A DNA stretch of 64,000 nucleotides from JBCCMQ01 sp039026235. GTDB lineage: Bacteria > Pseudomonadota > Alphaproteobacteria > Rhodobacterales > Rhodobacteraceae. Positions 50,024 to 58,081 of this stretch are shown piece by piece (position 1 is the first letter of the stretch; each line of letters starts with the position of its first letter). The translations under genes and the position numbers were made by a program. The stretch covers positions 102,533 through 166,532 of the forward strand of contig JBCCMQ010000009.1 in NCBI GenBank assembly GCA_039026235.1, in the 5' to 3' direction. A model generated the notes under the pieces. That model saw only the letters and a list, made by a program, of their open reading frames with translations. It was not told the DNA's origin and did not search any database.

Positions 50024-51832
50024 ATGGAACACACGTCATCCCCCACATGGCAGGACTGTGCGGCGCAACTGGTGGCCGTGGCGGCCGGACACGCGCCCGC
50101 CGATCTTGTGATCCGCGGCGGCACTTGGGTGAATGTACATACGCGCGAATTGCTGGCAGACCATGATCTTGCAATCTCGAACGGCCGCTTCGCCTATTGC
50201 GGCCCGGATGCCGGCCACTGCATCGGGCCCGAGACTGAAATCATAGAGGCGCGTGGTCGCTATTTGGTGCCGGGTTTCTGCGACGGGCACATGCACATTG
50301 AATCGGGCATGCTGATACCGGCGGAATTCGCTGCGGCGGTCATTCCCCATGGCACAACGACGATGTTCACGGACCCCCATGAAATCGCCAACGTGTTTGG
50401 ACTGCGCGGTGTGCGCCTCATGCATGACGAAGCCATGATGCAGCCGATCAACATCTTTACCCAGATGCCCAGCTGCGCCCCGTCCGCCCCGGGGCTTGAA
50501 ACAACCGGCTTTGAGATTTCCGCCGGCGATGTGGCCGAAGCCATGGATTGGCCCGGCATCATCGGCTTGGGTGAGATGATGAATTTTCCCGGCGTGGTGG
50601 CCGGCGATCAGAAGATGCTGGCGGAAATTGCCGCAACCCAGGAAGCTGGTAAAACCGTTGGTGGCCATTATGCCAGCCCCGACCTTGGCCCGGCGTTTCA
50701 CGCCTATGCAGCGGGCGGGCCAGCGGACGATCACGAAGGCGTTGCCGAGGCCGATGCAATCGCCCGAACGCGCCAGGGCATGCGCGCGATGCTGCGGCTG
50801 GGTTCCGCCTGGTACGATGTGGAAGCTCAGATCACCGCCGTCACGGAAAAGGGTCTGGATCCACGCGGTTTCATCCTGTGTACCGATGACTGCCATTCCG
50901 GCACTTTGGTCAGCGACGGTCACATGAACCGCGTGGTCAGGCATGCCATCGCCTGTGGCTGCGATCCTGTGGTCGCCATTCAGATGGCGACGCTGAACAC
51001 CGCGACGCATTTCGGGCTTGAGCGCGAGCTTGGCTCGATCGCGCCCGGTCGACGCGCCGATGTCATTGTTACGTCTGATCTGCGTGAACTGCCGATCGAG
51101 CTGGTGATTGCGCGCGGTCAGGTTGCGGCGGAGAACGGGCAGATTAAAGTGTCCTGTCCCCATCTCGACTGGCCTGCTGATACACGAACGTCTGTCAAGC
51201 TGAAGACTGCGCTGACGGGCAGTGCCTTTGAAGTGCCTGCGCCTTTGGGCGCCAACGCAGTGACCGCCAAGGTGATCGGCGTGGTCGAAAACCAGGCGCC
51301 GACCAAGGCCCTGACGGCCGATCTGGGCGTGACCGACGGCGTGGTGCAACCGGATGAGACGCAGGATGTCGCGCAGATTGCGCTGGTTGAACGCCACCGT
51401 GCCACGGGCGGCGTGGTCAACGGATTTGTGTCCGGTTTCGGCTATCAGGGACCCATGGCAATGGCGTCGACAGTTGCCCATGACAGCCATCATATGATCG
51501 TCGTCGGCACGGACAGGGACCATATGGCGCAAGCGGCCAACAGACTTGCCGAGATCGGCGGGGGCGTCACCGTCTGGAAGGACGGAGCTGAGATCGCGCT
51601 GGTCCCGCTTCCAATTGCAGGCCTCATGTCTGACCGACCTGCCGCCGAGGTGGCGGCGCAGGCCGACGCGATGGTTGCCGCGATGGCGTCCTGCGGGTGT
51701 CATTTGAACAACGCCTACATGCAGCACTCTCTGTTGGCGCTTGTCGTTATACCAGAGTTGAGGATCTCAGATCTCGGCATTGTCGATGTCACAAAATTTG
51801 AACTTACTACCCTGCTAGAGCCGCCAAAATGA
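50024..51832 (+). CDS. ade: Adenine deaminase
   Basis: 602 residues from the ATG at 50024 (a GTG at 50009 is an alternative). The amidohydrolase metal site is GFCDGHMHIESGMLIPAEF near residue 87, FTDPHEIANVFG near 120, the glutamate region, and CTDDCHSGTLVSDGHM near 290. The C-terminal adenine-deaminase domain (SGFGYQGPMAMASTVAHDSHHMIVVGTD, CHLNNAYMQHSLLALVVIPELRISD) is characteristic. It converts adenine to hypoxanthine. Its stop overlaps the start of amn (ATGA), giving a two-gene adenine salvage operon. Confidence 0.94.
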   Translation: MEHTSSPTWQDCAAQLVAVAAGHAPADLVIRGGTWVNVHTRELLADHDLAISNGRFAYCGPDAGHCIGPETEIIEARGRYLVPGFCDGHMHIESGMLIPAEFAAAVIPHGTTTMFTDPHEIANVFGLRGVRLMHDEAMMQPINIFTQMPSCAPSAPGLETTGFEISAGDVAEAMDWPGIIGLGEMMNFPGVVAGDQKMLAEIAATQEAGKTVGGHYASPDLGPAFHAYAAGGPADDHEGVAEADAIARTRQGMRAMLRLGSAWYDVEAQITAVTEKGLDPRGFILCTDDCHSGTLVSDGHMNRVVRHAIACGCDPVVAIQMATLNTATHFGLERELGSIAPGRRADVIVTSDLRELPIELVIARGQVAAENGQIKVSCPHLDWPADTRTSVKLKTALTGSAFEVPAPLGANAVTAKVIGVVENQAPTKALTADLGVTDGVVQPDETQDVAQIALVERHRATGGVVNGFVSGFGYQGPMAMASTVAHDSHHMIVVGTDRDHMAQAANRLAEIGGGVTVWKDGAEIALVPLPIAGLMSDRPAAEVAAQADAMVAAMASCGCHLNNAYMQHSLLALVVIPELRISDLGIVDVTKFELTTLLEPPK

Positions 51833-53313
51833 CCGCACTTCAGAATGATCCCGCAATTTTGACGCCGAACACGCCGCGTGCCGAGGCCTTCACCGACGCG
51901 GCCGCCGCCGTGGCACGCCTGAAAGAGCTTTATGAAAGCTCAACCGCGTTCCTGCAGCAGCATTTCAACAAGGTGGTGCAGGGTACACCGCCAGAAGCGC
52001 GCGTGCGGGCTTACTATCCCCTGATCCGCCTGACATCATCCAGCTTCGCCCAGGTCGACAGTCGCTTGAGTTTTGGCCATGTGGCGGCACCGGGCATGTA
52101 CACCGCAACGGTGACGCGACCGGATCTGTTCGAGGGTTATCTTACCCAGCAGATCGGCCTGGTCATGGAAAACCACGGTGTTCCGGTCGTTGTGGGCGTG
52201 TCCGACACGCCCATGCCGGTGCACTTTGCGGTCTCAGGCAGTACCGAGATCGACGTCCCACATGAAGGTGTGCTGGACTTCGCCTTGCGCGATTTCTTCG
52301 ATGTGCCGGAACTGTCCATCATTAACGATGACATCGTGAACGGATACGGCGCCCTGATGGCCGATGGATCGTCTCCGCTTGCACCCTTTACTGCACAGCG
52401 CATTGACTATTCGCTGGCCCGCCTTGCCCACTATACGGCAACGGACCCAGAGCACTTTCAAAACCATGTTCTGTTTACAAACTACCAGTTCTATGTGGAA
52501 GAATTCGAAGCCTTCGCCCGATCAGTCCTTGGTGACCCGGGCACCGGCTACACCGCCTTTGTGGGGCCGGGAAATCAGGTGATCAACAGCTCAGATGGCG
52601 CGATGACGCCTCCGGCCAAGATGCCACAGATGCCGACCTACCATCTGAAAAGGCCGAAACAGTCCGGTATCACGCTTGTAAACATCGGTGTCGGTCCATC
52701 CAACGCGAAGACGGCCACGGATCATATCGCCGTGCTCCGGCCCCATGCTTGGCTTATGGTCGGGCACTGCGCCGGTCTGCGAAACAGCCAGTCTCTGGGG
52801 GACTATGTCCTTGCCCATGGCTATGTCCGCGAAGACCATGTGCTGGACGAAGACGTACCGGTCTGGACGCCCATTCCGCCCCTGGCAGAGATACAGATTG
52901 CGCTGGAAAAAGCTGTGGCCGATGTGAGCGAATTGTCGGGCTTTGAGTTAAAGCGCATCATGCGTACGGGCACGGTGGCCACGATTGACAACCGGAACTG
53001 GGAATTGCGCGATCAGTCAGGGCCGGTACAGCGTCTGTCCCAGTCGCGCGCCATCGCGCTTGATATGGAAAGCGGGACCATCGCTGCCAACGGGTTTCGT
53101 TTTCGGGTGCCCTATGGCACGCTTCTGTGCGTCTCGGACAAGCCGCTTCACGGGGAACTCAAGCTGCCTGGCATGGCAAGCGCATTCTACAAGACACAGG
53201 TCGCGCGCCACCTGCGGATAGGCATCAAGGCAATGGAGATCCTGCGCGAAATGCCGCTTGACCGGATTCATTCGCGGAAATTGCGCAGTTTCGAAGAAAC
53301 CGCCTTTCTTTAG
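51829..53313 (+). CDS. amn: AMP nucleosidase
   Basis: 494 residues, matching bacterial AMP nucleosidase. An N-terminal domain (RLKELYESSTAFLQQHFN; RVRAYYPLIRLTSSSFAQVDSRLSFGHVAAPGMY) is followed by the nucleoside phosphorylase-like catalytic domain with GITLVNIGVGPSNAKTATDHIAVLRPHAWLMVGHCAGLRNSQSLGDYVLAHGYVREDHVLD and AIALDMESGTIAANGFRFRVPYGTLLCVSDKPLHGELKLPGMA. It splits AMP to adenine and ribose 5-phosphate, so with the overlapping ade it supplies hypoxanthine from AMP. Confidence 0.95.
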   Translation: MTALQNDPAILTPNTPRAEAFTDAAAAVARLKELYESSTAFLQQHFNKVVQGTPPEARVRAYYPLIRLTSSSFAQVDSRLSFGHVAAPGMYTATVTRPDLFEGYLTQQIGLVMENHGVPVVVGVSDTPMPVHFAVSGSTEIDVPHEGVLDFALRDFFDVPELSIINDDIVNGYGALMADGSSPLAPFTAQRIDYSLARLAHYTATDPEHFQNHVLFTNYQFYVEEFEAFARSVLGDPGTGYTAFVGPGNQVINSSDGAMTPPAKMPQMPTYHLKRPKQSGITLVNIGVGPSNAKTATDHIAVLRPHAWLMVGHCAGLRNSQSLGDYVLAHGYVREDHVLDEDVPVWTPIPPLAEIQIALEKAVADVSELSGFELKRIMRTGTVATIDNRNWELRDQSGPVQRLSQSRAIALDMESGTIAANGFRFRVPYGTLLCVSDKPLHGELKLPGMASAFYKTQVARHLRIGIKAMEILREMPLDRIHSRKLRSFEETAFL

Positions 53314-53415
53314 GAATTCGGGGCTGGCCGCCGATCTTTTGGGACCGTTTTGTCCCGGCAAGACGCGAAAAAGCGACTTTTCCCCAACAAAATGCACTAT
53401 ATCCGGCGCTTTTCC

Positions 53416-53421
53416 TATACT
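53416..53421 (+). promoter_or_regulatory. Candidate -10 box of the HU gene
   Basis: TATACT, a good -10 element, lies 81 bases before the HU start in the 189-base gap after amn. No convincing -35 is seen at the right distance (53393-53398 region), so this is weak. Confidence 0.35.
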
Positions 53422-53502
53422 AGTAGTTGTGTTGGACGGCCACATGCCGTTAGATTTTGCTAATCTGCCCCAAGCGGAAGGGCAGGAACGAGGAGATGAT
53501 AC

Positions 53503-53790
53503 ATGGCAAAACCAATGACAAAAACGCAGCTGGTCGCCGCGCTGGCCGAAGAAATGGATAGCGATAAGAAAACCGCCTCGGCCGCGCTGGACGCGATGAT
53601 CGGCGTAATCACCCGCGAAGTTTCAGGCGGCGGCGCAGTCACTCTGCCGGGCGTCGGCAAGATCTACTGCCGCGAGCGGCCCGAGCGGATGGTGCGCAAC
53701 CCGGCCACCGGCGAGCAGATCAAGAAGGACGCGGACAAGGTCGTGAAGATGACGATTGCGAAAGCGCTGAAGGACAGCGTTAACGGCTAA
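53503..53790 (+). CDS. HU-family DNA-binding protein
   Basis: 95 residues with a GAGGAG ribosome site. The N-terminal helices are MTKTQLVAALAEEMDSDKKTASAALDAMIGVITREVSGGG. The beta-arm region TLPGVGKIYCRERPERMVRNPATGEQIKKDADKVVKMTIAKALKDSV carries the conserved RNPxTGE intercalating arm. HU bends and compacts DNA. It is transcribed alone, with its own promoter region and terminator. It could be a second HU/HupB copy, as the single-gene layout gives no clue to which. Confidence 0.94.
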   Translation: MAKPMTKTQLVAALAEEMDSDKKTASAALDAMIGVITREVSGGGAVTLPGVGKIYCRERPERMVRNPATGEQIKKDADKVVKMTIAKALKDSVNG

Positions 53791-53815
53791 CGCAGCACAT
53801 CACAGTACGAGATTG

Positions 53816-53844
53816 AGGCCACCTTCGGGTGGCCTTTTCTTTTC
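53816..53844 (+). terminator. Rho-independent terminator after the HU gene
   Basis: An 8-base stem (AGGCCACC at 53816-53823, complement at 53828-53835) with a TTCG tetraloop is followed by a T-rich tail, 26 bases past the stop. Confidence 0.92.
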
Positions 53845-53910
53845 GCGGGTTGCAGGCGCATGCGGAATTCGGCCATAGGCGGCGGGCACAGGGACGACCG
53901 GAAAGGCAGG

Positions 53911-54780
53911 ATGGACACCCGCGCAATCTTGATGGGTCTTGCCTTTGCCCTGATGTGGGCGTCGGCCTTTTCGTCCGCCCGGATCATCGTCGCCGATGCG
54001 CCGCCCATGGGCGCGCTTGCCATTCGCTTCCTGATCTCCGGTCTGATCGGCGTCACTCTTGCCAGATATCTCGGTCAGTCATGGAGACTGGATGCCAGCC
54101 AGTGGCGCGCGACTGTACTCTTCGGCCTTTGCCAGAACGCGCTTTACCTGGGGCTCAATTTCGTCGCGATGCAAACCGTCGAAGCCTCGCTGGCGGCCAT
54201 AATCGCCTCGGCAATGCCCCTGCTTGTTGCGCTCGCGTCCTGGGCAGCCTTTGGCGAGCGGCTGGGCGTCAGCGCGTTACTGGGTCTTATCGCTGGCCTC
54301 TCTGGCGTGGTGTTGATCATGGGTTCTCGCGTGGAAGGAGGCGCAGACCCTTTTGGTATCGTACTCTGCTGCATCGGCGTTCTGTCACTGACGTTTGCTA
54401 CGCTTGCCCTGCGCACGGCGTCTTCCGGCGGCAACTATCTGATGATCGTCGGCCTCCAGATGCTGATCGGGGCCTTGCCGCTGGCCGTTCTTTCCTTGCT
54501 GACCGAAACCTTGGCGTTTGAGCCTTCGTGGCAGCTTACCGCGGCGTTTATCTACACGATCTTTGTTCCAGGTCTGGCAGCCACTTTTGTTTGGTTTCTC
54601 TTGGTCAACCGAATTGGGGCGACGCGGGCCGCCACGTACCATTTTCTGACGCCCTTCTTCGGCGTTTCGATCGCAGCGGCGGTTCTTGGGGAATCTGTCG
54701 GGCCGCTGGACATTCTCGGCGTCCTGATCATCACACTTGGCATTTTACTGGTGCAAAGGGCACGAATCCAAAATGCCTGA
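53911..54780 (+). CDS. EamA/DMT-family transporter (second)
   Basis: 289 residues from the ATG at 53911, which has a weak GGCAGG ribosome site. There are ten hydrophobic segments in two EamA repeats: ILMGLAFALMWASAFSSARIIV and VSALLGLIAGLSGVVLIMGSRV in the first, and LLVNRIGATRAATYHFLTPFFGVSIAAAVLGESVGPLDILGVLIITLGILLV in the second. The substrate is unknown. It is not similar enough to the other EamA protein at 36.3 kb to suggest recent duplication. The frame is open to 53860, but the earlier part lacks homology and overlaps the HU terminator region. Confidence 0.85.
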   Translation: MDTRAILMGLAFALMWASAFSSARIIVADAPPMGALAIRFLISGLIGVTLARYLGQSWRLDASQWRATVLFGLCQNALYLGLNFVAMQTVEASLAAIIASAMPLLVALASWAAFGERLGVSALLGLIAGLSGVVLIMGSRVEGGADPFGIVLCCIGVLSLTFATLALRTASSGGNYLMIVGLQMLIGALPLAVLSLLTETLAFEPSWQLTAAFIYTIFVPGLAATFVWFLLVNRIGATRAATYHFLTPFFGVSIAAAVLGESVGPLDILGVLIITLGILLVQRARIQNA

Positions 54781-54832
54781 CAAGTACGTGATTTGCGCGA
54801 TGCGGCACGTGACTTGGCACATCTGCTGACCC

Positions 54833-55558
54833 ATGTTCTCGCCAATGGAGCTTGTCTTTGGATATCTCGCTGGCCTGCTGACGCTGATTAACCCATGCGT
54901 CCTGCCTATTCTGCCGATTGTGCTGGCAGGATCACTGCAATCGAACCGGTATGGCCCGGTAATATTTGCAGCGGGGATGAGCCTTGCGTTTGTCGTGTTG
55001 GGTGTCCTTGTTTCCACCTTGGGTTACAGCCTTGGGCTGACCGGTGAATTGGTAGCCGATATCGGCGCGGTGCTGATGATCCTTTTTGGCAGCATTCTTC
55101 TAATTCCGCGCCTGTCTGCGGGGTTTGCCACGGCAACTGCGGGACTTGGGGTGCGGGCGGACGCTGGCTTTGACGGTGTCGATGAAACACAGGCAAAGGG
55201 TCAGTTCCTGGGCGGCATGCTGATGGGTGCCGTTTGGAGCCCCTGCATTGGTCCCACATTGGGCGGTGCGATTGCATTGGCCAGCCAGGGTCAAAGCCTG
55301 GTCTGGGCGACGGCGATCATGATCAGTTTTGCGTTGGGCGTGTCGACCGTGATCCTTGCCTTGGCGTACGGTACGCGCCATGCACTGGCGCGGCGGCGCG
55401 ATCTTTTGCGTCGCCTGGCGTTGCGCTCTCGACCCATTCTTGGCGCGGCGTTTCTGCTCGTCGGAATAGGAATTCTGTTTCGCTGGCACCACGCGCTTGA
55501 ATTCTGGGCGCTTGAAAACCTACCTACATGGCTGACGGACCTGTCCGTTGCGCTTTAA
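54833..55558 (+). CDS. CcdA/DsbD-type transmembrane thiol-electron carrier
   Basis: 241 residues with six to eight hydrophobic segments. The two essential cysteines sit in NPCVLPILPIVLAGSL (C22, first helix) and WSPCIGPTLGGAIAL (near 137). This is the CcdA architecture, which moves electrons from cytoplasmic thioredoxin to periplasmic acceptors. The loop after the second half has RARHALARRRDLLRRLALRSRP-like basic patches on the cytoplasmic side. An exported thioredoxin-like protein is encoded immediately downstream and overlaps slightly in frame; together they look like a two-part periplasmic thiol-reducing module. Confidence 0.86.
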   Translation: MFSPMELVFGYLAGLLTLINPCVLPILPIVLAGSLQSNRYGPVIFAAGMSLAFVVLGVLVSTLGYSLGLTGELVADIGAVLMILFGSILLIPRLSAGFATATAGLGVRADAGFDGVDETQAKGQFLGGMLMGAVWSPCIGPTLGGAIALASQGQSLVWATAIMISFALGVSTVILALAYGTRHALARRRDLLRRLALRSRPILGAAFLLVGIGILFRWHHALEFWALENLPTWLTDLSVAL

Positions 55559-55574
55559 CAAAGACCGGAGATCC

Positions 55575-55991
55575 ATGATGGACCGTCGTTCGTTTTTGAC
55601 TGCCGCCACCGCGGCCATTCTTGTCCCCAGCGCTCTGCGCGCGTCAGGCGCGACACCCTATGTTCCCGGGCTCGTCGAATCAGAACTTGCATCGGGCAAG
55701 ACTGTCTTTCTGGACTTCACTGCGTCTTGGTGCACCACATGTGCACGCCAAGAGCGCGTGCTGACTGAGCTCAAGGGCGAAAACCCCGCCTATGAGCAGG
55801 CGATCAGCTTTATCGATGTCGATTGGGATGCTTTTCGTCAGGCTGAGATTACGCAACGGCTTCGGATTCCGCGCCGGTCAACCCTTGTCGTCTTGAAGGG
55901 GAACTCGGAACTGGGCCGCATCGTCGCAGGCACGCGCAAGGCGGACATCAAGGCCTTGATGGACAAGGCGTTGGCGGCGGCGACCTCTTAA
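55575..55991 (+). CDS. Exported thioredoxin-like protein (CTTC)
   Basis: 138 residues from the ATG at 55575 with a GGAG ribosome site (55578 also possible). The N-terminus MMDRRSFLTAATAAILVPSALRAS looks like a Tat-type signal (RRSFL followed by a hydrophobic stretch). The mature part has a thioredoxin fold: VFLDFTASWCTTCARQERVL carries the redox pair CTTC, and RLRIPRRSTLVVLKGNSELG holds the cis-proline region with Arg-Arg in place of the usual residue. It is the likely periplasmic partner of the preceding CcdA-like carrier, which starts 742 bases earlier and ends 17 bases before. Convergent aroC overlaps by four bases. Confidence 0.8.
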   Translation: MMDRRSFLTAATAAILVPSALRASGATPYVPGLVESELASGKTVFLDFTASWCTTCARQERVLTELKGENPAYEQAISFIDVDWDAFRQAEITQRLRIPRRSTLVVLKGNSELGRIVAGTRKADIKALMDKALAAATS

Positions 55992-57094
55992 CCAGGGCCG
56001 ATTGCGCCGCGCTGACCGCCAGTCTGCGCGCGGTCAAGCAGGATATGGTCCAGAAGGACACAGGCTGCCATCGCTTCACCGACCGGAACTGCCCGTATCC
56101 CCACGCAGGGATCGTGACGTCCCTTGGTGACGATCTCGGTCGGCGTCCCTGAAAGCGTGATTGTCTTGCGGGGCCTTAGGATCGAAGAGGTCGGTTTGAC
56201 GGCAAATCGCACGACCACGTCCTGACCGGTTGAAATTCCGCCAAGAATGCCGCCCGCGTGGTTCGAGCTGTAAATCGGGCCGTCACCGCCCATCGAGATT
56301 TCGTCGGCGTTCGCGGAACCGGTAAGTGCCGCCGCAGCCATTCCATCGCCGATCTCAACGCCCTTGACGGCATTGATCGACATCATGGCGGCGGCAAGAT
56401 CGGTGTCCAGTTTGGCATAGACGGGCGCGCCGATCCCAACGGGCACACCCTTTGCCCGCACTTCGATCACGGCACCGCAGCTGTCACCGGATTTCCGAAG
56501 CTGATCGAGATATGTCGCCCAGGCCTCGGCGGACATGGCATCCGGGCTCCAGAAAGGGTTGTTGGCAATTTCGCCGTCATCGAAGCGCGATCGGTCGATG
56601 GCATGCGGTCCCATCTGAACCATGTAGCCCAGGACTGAAAGCTTGGGTGCCAGTTGCCCAAGGGCCGCACGGGCAACACCGCCTGCTGCGACACGGGCCG
56701 CGGTTTCGCGCGCCGAAGATCGCCCGCCGCCGCGATAGTCGCGGATTCCGTATTTTTGCCAATAGGCAATGTCGGCATGGCCGGGGCGGAACTTGTCGGC
56801 GATCTCAGAGTAATCCTTGGACCGCTGGTCCGTGTTTCTGATCATCAGCTGGATGGGCGTTCCTGTCGATCGGCCGTCGAATACGCCCGAAAGCACCTCG
56901 ACGGCATCGGTTTCCCGCCGCTGCGTAGTGAAGCGGCTTTGGCCCGGTTTGCGTTTGTCCATCCAAACCTGGAGTTCGGCTTCTGAAATGGGCACGCCCG
57001 GGGGACATCCGTCGATGGTCGCGCCAAGGGCCGGACCGTGGCTTTCGCCCCAGGTTGTGACACGGAAAACGCGCCCAAAGCTGTTGTAGCTCAT
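55988..57094 (-). CDS. aroC: Chorismate synthase
   Basis: 368 residues from the ATG at 57094. Signatures include FRVTTWGESHGPALGATIDGCPPG, RRETDAVEVLSGVFDGRSTGTPI, FRPGHADIAYWQKYGIRDYRGGGRSSARETAARVAAGGVA and EISMGGDGPIYSSNHAGGILGGISTGQDVVVRFAVKPTSSI. It makes chorismate from EPSP with reduced FMN. The frame is open to 57169, but the initial part lacks homology. The gene is separated from petC upstream by 144 bases that contain a long hairpin. Confidence 0.95.
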   Translation of the reverse strand: MSYNSFGRVFRVTTWGESHGPALGATIDGCPPGVPISEAELQVWMDKRKPGQSRFTTQRRETDAVEVLSGVFDGRSTGTPIQLMIRNTDQRSKDYSEIADKFRPGHADIAYWQKYGIRDYRGGGRSSARETAARVAAGGVARAALGQLAPKLSVLGYMVQMGPHAIDRSRFDDGEIANNPFWSPDAMSAEAWATYLDQLRKSGDSCGAVIEVRAKGVPVGIGAPVYAKLDTDLAAAMMSINAVKGVEIGDGMAAAALTGSANADEISMGGDGPIYSSNHAGGILGGISTGQDVVVRFAVKPTSSILRPRKTITLSGTPTEIVTKGRHDPCVGIRAVPVGEAMAACVLLDHILLDRAQTGGQRGAIGPG

Positions 57095-57163
57095 GTCGAT
57101 TGTCCTTTGCCCGCTCCCTTTAGAACCGGTGTCGGGCGGGCTCAAGGGCAATAGGACCCCACC

Positions 57164-57196
57164 CTGCAAGCCCGTACGCTTTGTACGCGCTTGCAG
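57164..57196. repeat. Long imperfect hairpin between petC and aroC
   Basis: CTGCAAGC pairs with GCTTGCAG, then a C-C mismatch, then CGTAC with GTACG around a 5-base loop (57164-57196). Flanking ACC/GGGT bases could extend the outer stem. It is 43 bases past the petC stop on the minus strand but lacks a T-run, so it may be a 3'-end stabiliser of the pet mRNA or a factor-dependent terminator rather than an intrinsic one. Confidence 0.55.
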
Positions 57197-57238
57197 AGGG
57201 TCGCGGATCTGCGCTTTTTGGTGGCGGGTGCGCTGCGG

Positions 57239-58081
57239 TTATTCCGCAGGAGTTCCCTTGGCCCGTTGCTTTACCGGTGCCCAAAGGCGTTTGTTGGTCA
57301 GGTACAGAAGAACCGTCAGCACCGAAAGAAATACAACCGCCGTCATGCCCATCTGCTTACGTGCTTCGAGCTTTGGCTCGGCTGTCCACATCAGGAAGGC
57401 CGCAACGTCTTCCGATATATGATAGATATCATTGGCGTGTCCGTCGGCATATTCGACGTCCTCACCGTAAAGCGGTGGCGCCATTGAGATCCACCCGCCC
57501 GGGAAGGCGGTGTTCTCGTAAAGAATGGTTCCCGCCTCTTCTTTTTCTTCGCCAGTGTATCCGGTGAGAAGAGACACGATGTAGTCCGGCCCACCCATGC
57601 CATGAAGGAACTGGTTGATCCCGGTCCCCATGGGTCCGTGAAATCCAGCCCGCGCCTTGGCCATCAAGCTGAGGTCTGGGGCATTGGCAAGCCCGGACGC
57701 CGGGAAATGATCGGTCTCGGTGGCCGGCCTGTAGTCGCCTTCACCATCGAAAAGCGTCGGATCCCAGACCTCGCCGATGATGTCAGACGCATAGGCACGC
57801 ACCTGATCTTCCGGCAGATGCGGACCGCCTTCGTCTGCAAGTGACCGGATCGGTACGAACTTCAGTCCGTGGCAGGCCGAACAAACCTCGGTATAGACCT
57901 GAAGCCCGCGTTGCAGCTGGTTCTGGTCATAGCTGCCGAACGGCCCGTCGAAAGAAAAGGGAATGTTGTCCACATGTGCATCGCTGTCGCCGGCGGCAAA
58001 CCCACCACCGGTCTGCACCAGTGTCGCCAAAGCGAACGCAAAAGACAGTCTTGTAAGCATACCGCGCTGTGCCCCAATCAT
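57239..58081 (-). CDS. petC: Cytochrome c1, bc1 complex
   Basis: 280 residues. A signal peptide (about 1-30) precedes the haem-c site VYTEVCSACHGLKFVPIRSL (CSACH). The axial methionine lies in GGWISMAPPLYGEDVEYADG, and a single C-terminal transmembrane helix, GMTAVVFLSVLTVLLYLTNKRLW, anchors the protein with the haem domain in the periplasm. The start overlaps the petB stop (ATGA), though a second ATG at 58060 gives a shorter signal. It is the last gene of petABC. Confidence 0.95.
   Translation of the reverse strand: MIGAQRGMLTRLSFAFALATLVQTGGGFAAGDSDAHVDNIPFSFDGPFGSYDQNQLQRGLQVYTEVCSACHGLKFVPIRSLADEGGPHLPEDQVRAYASDIIGEVWDPTLFDGEGDYRPATETDHFPASGLANAPDLSLMAKARAGFHGPMGTGINQFLHGMGGPDYIVSLLTGYTGEEKEEAGTILYENTAFPGGWISMAPPLYGEDVEYADGHANDIYHISEDVAAFLMWTAEPKLEARKQMGMTAVVFLSVLTVLLYLTNKRLWAPVKQRAKGTPAE

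Noticed and set aside
50036..51727. 563-residue minus-strand frame
   Set aside because: Antisense to adenine deaminase; histidine- and arginine-rich shadow with no homology.
53341..53356. GGGAC ... GTCCC hairpin after amn
   Set aside because: Only a 5-base stem and no T-run; not convincing as a terminator.
53829..54521. 230-residue plus-strand frame overlapping the second EamA transporter
   Set aside because: Arginine-rich shadow in another frame; the transporter frame has clear membrane repeats.
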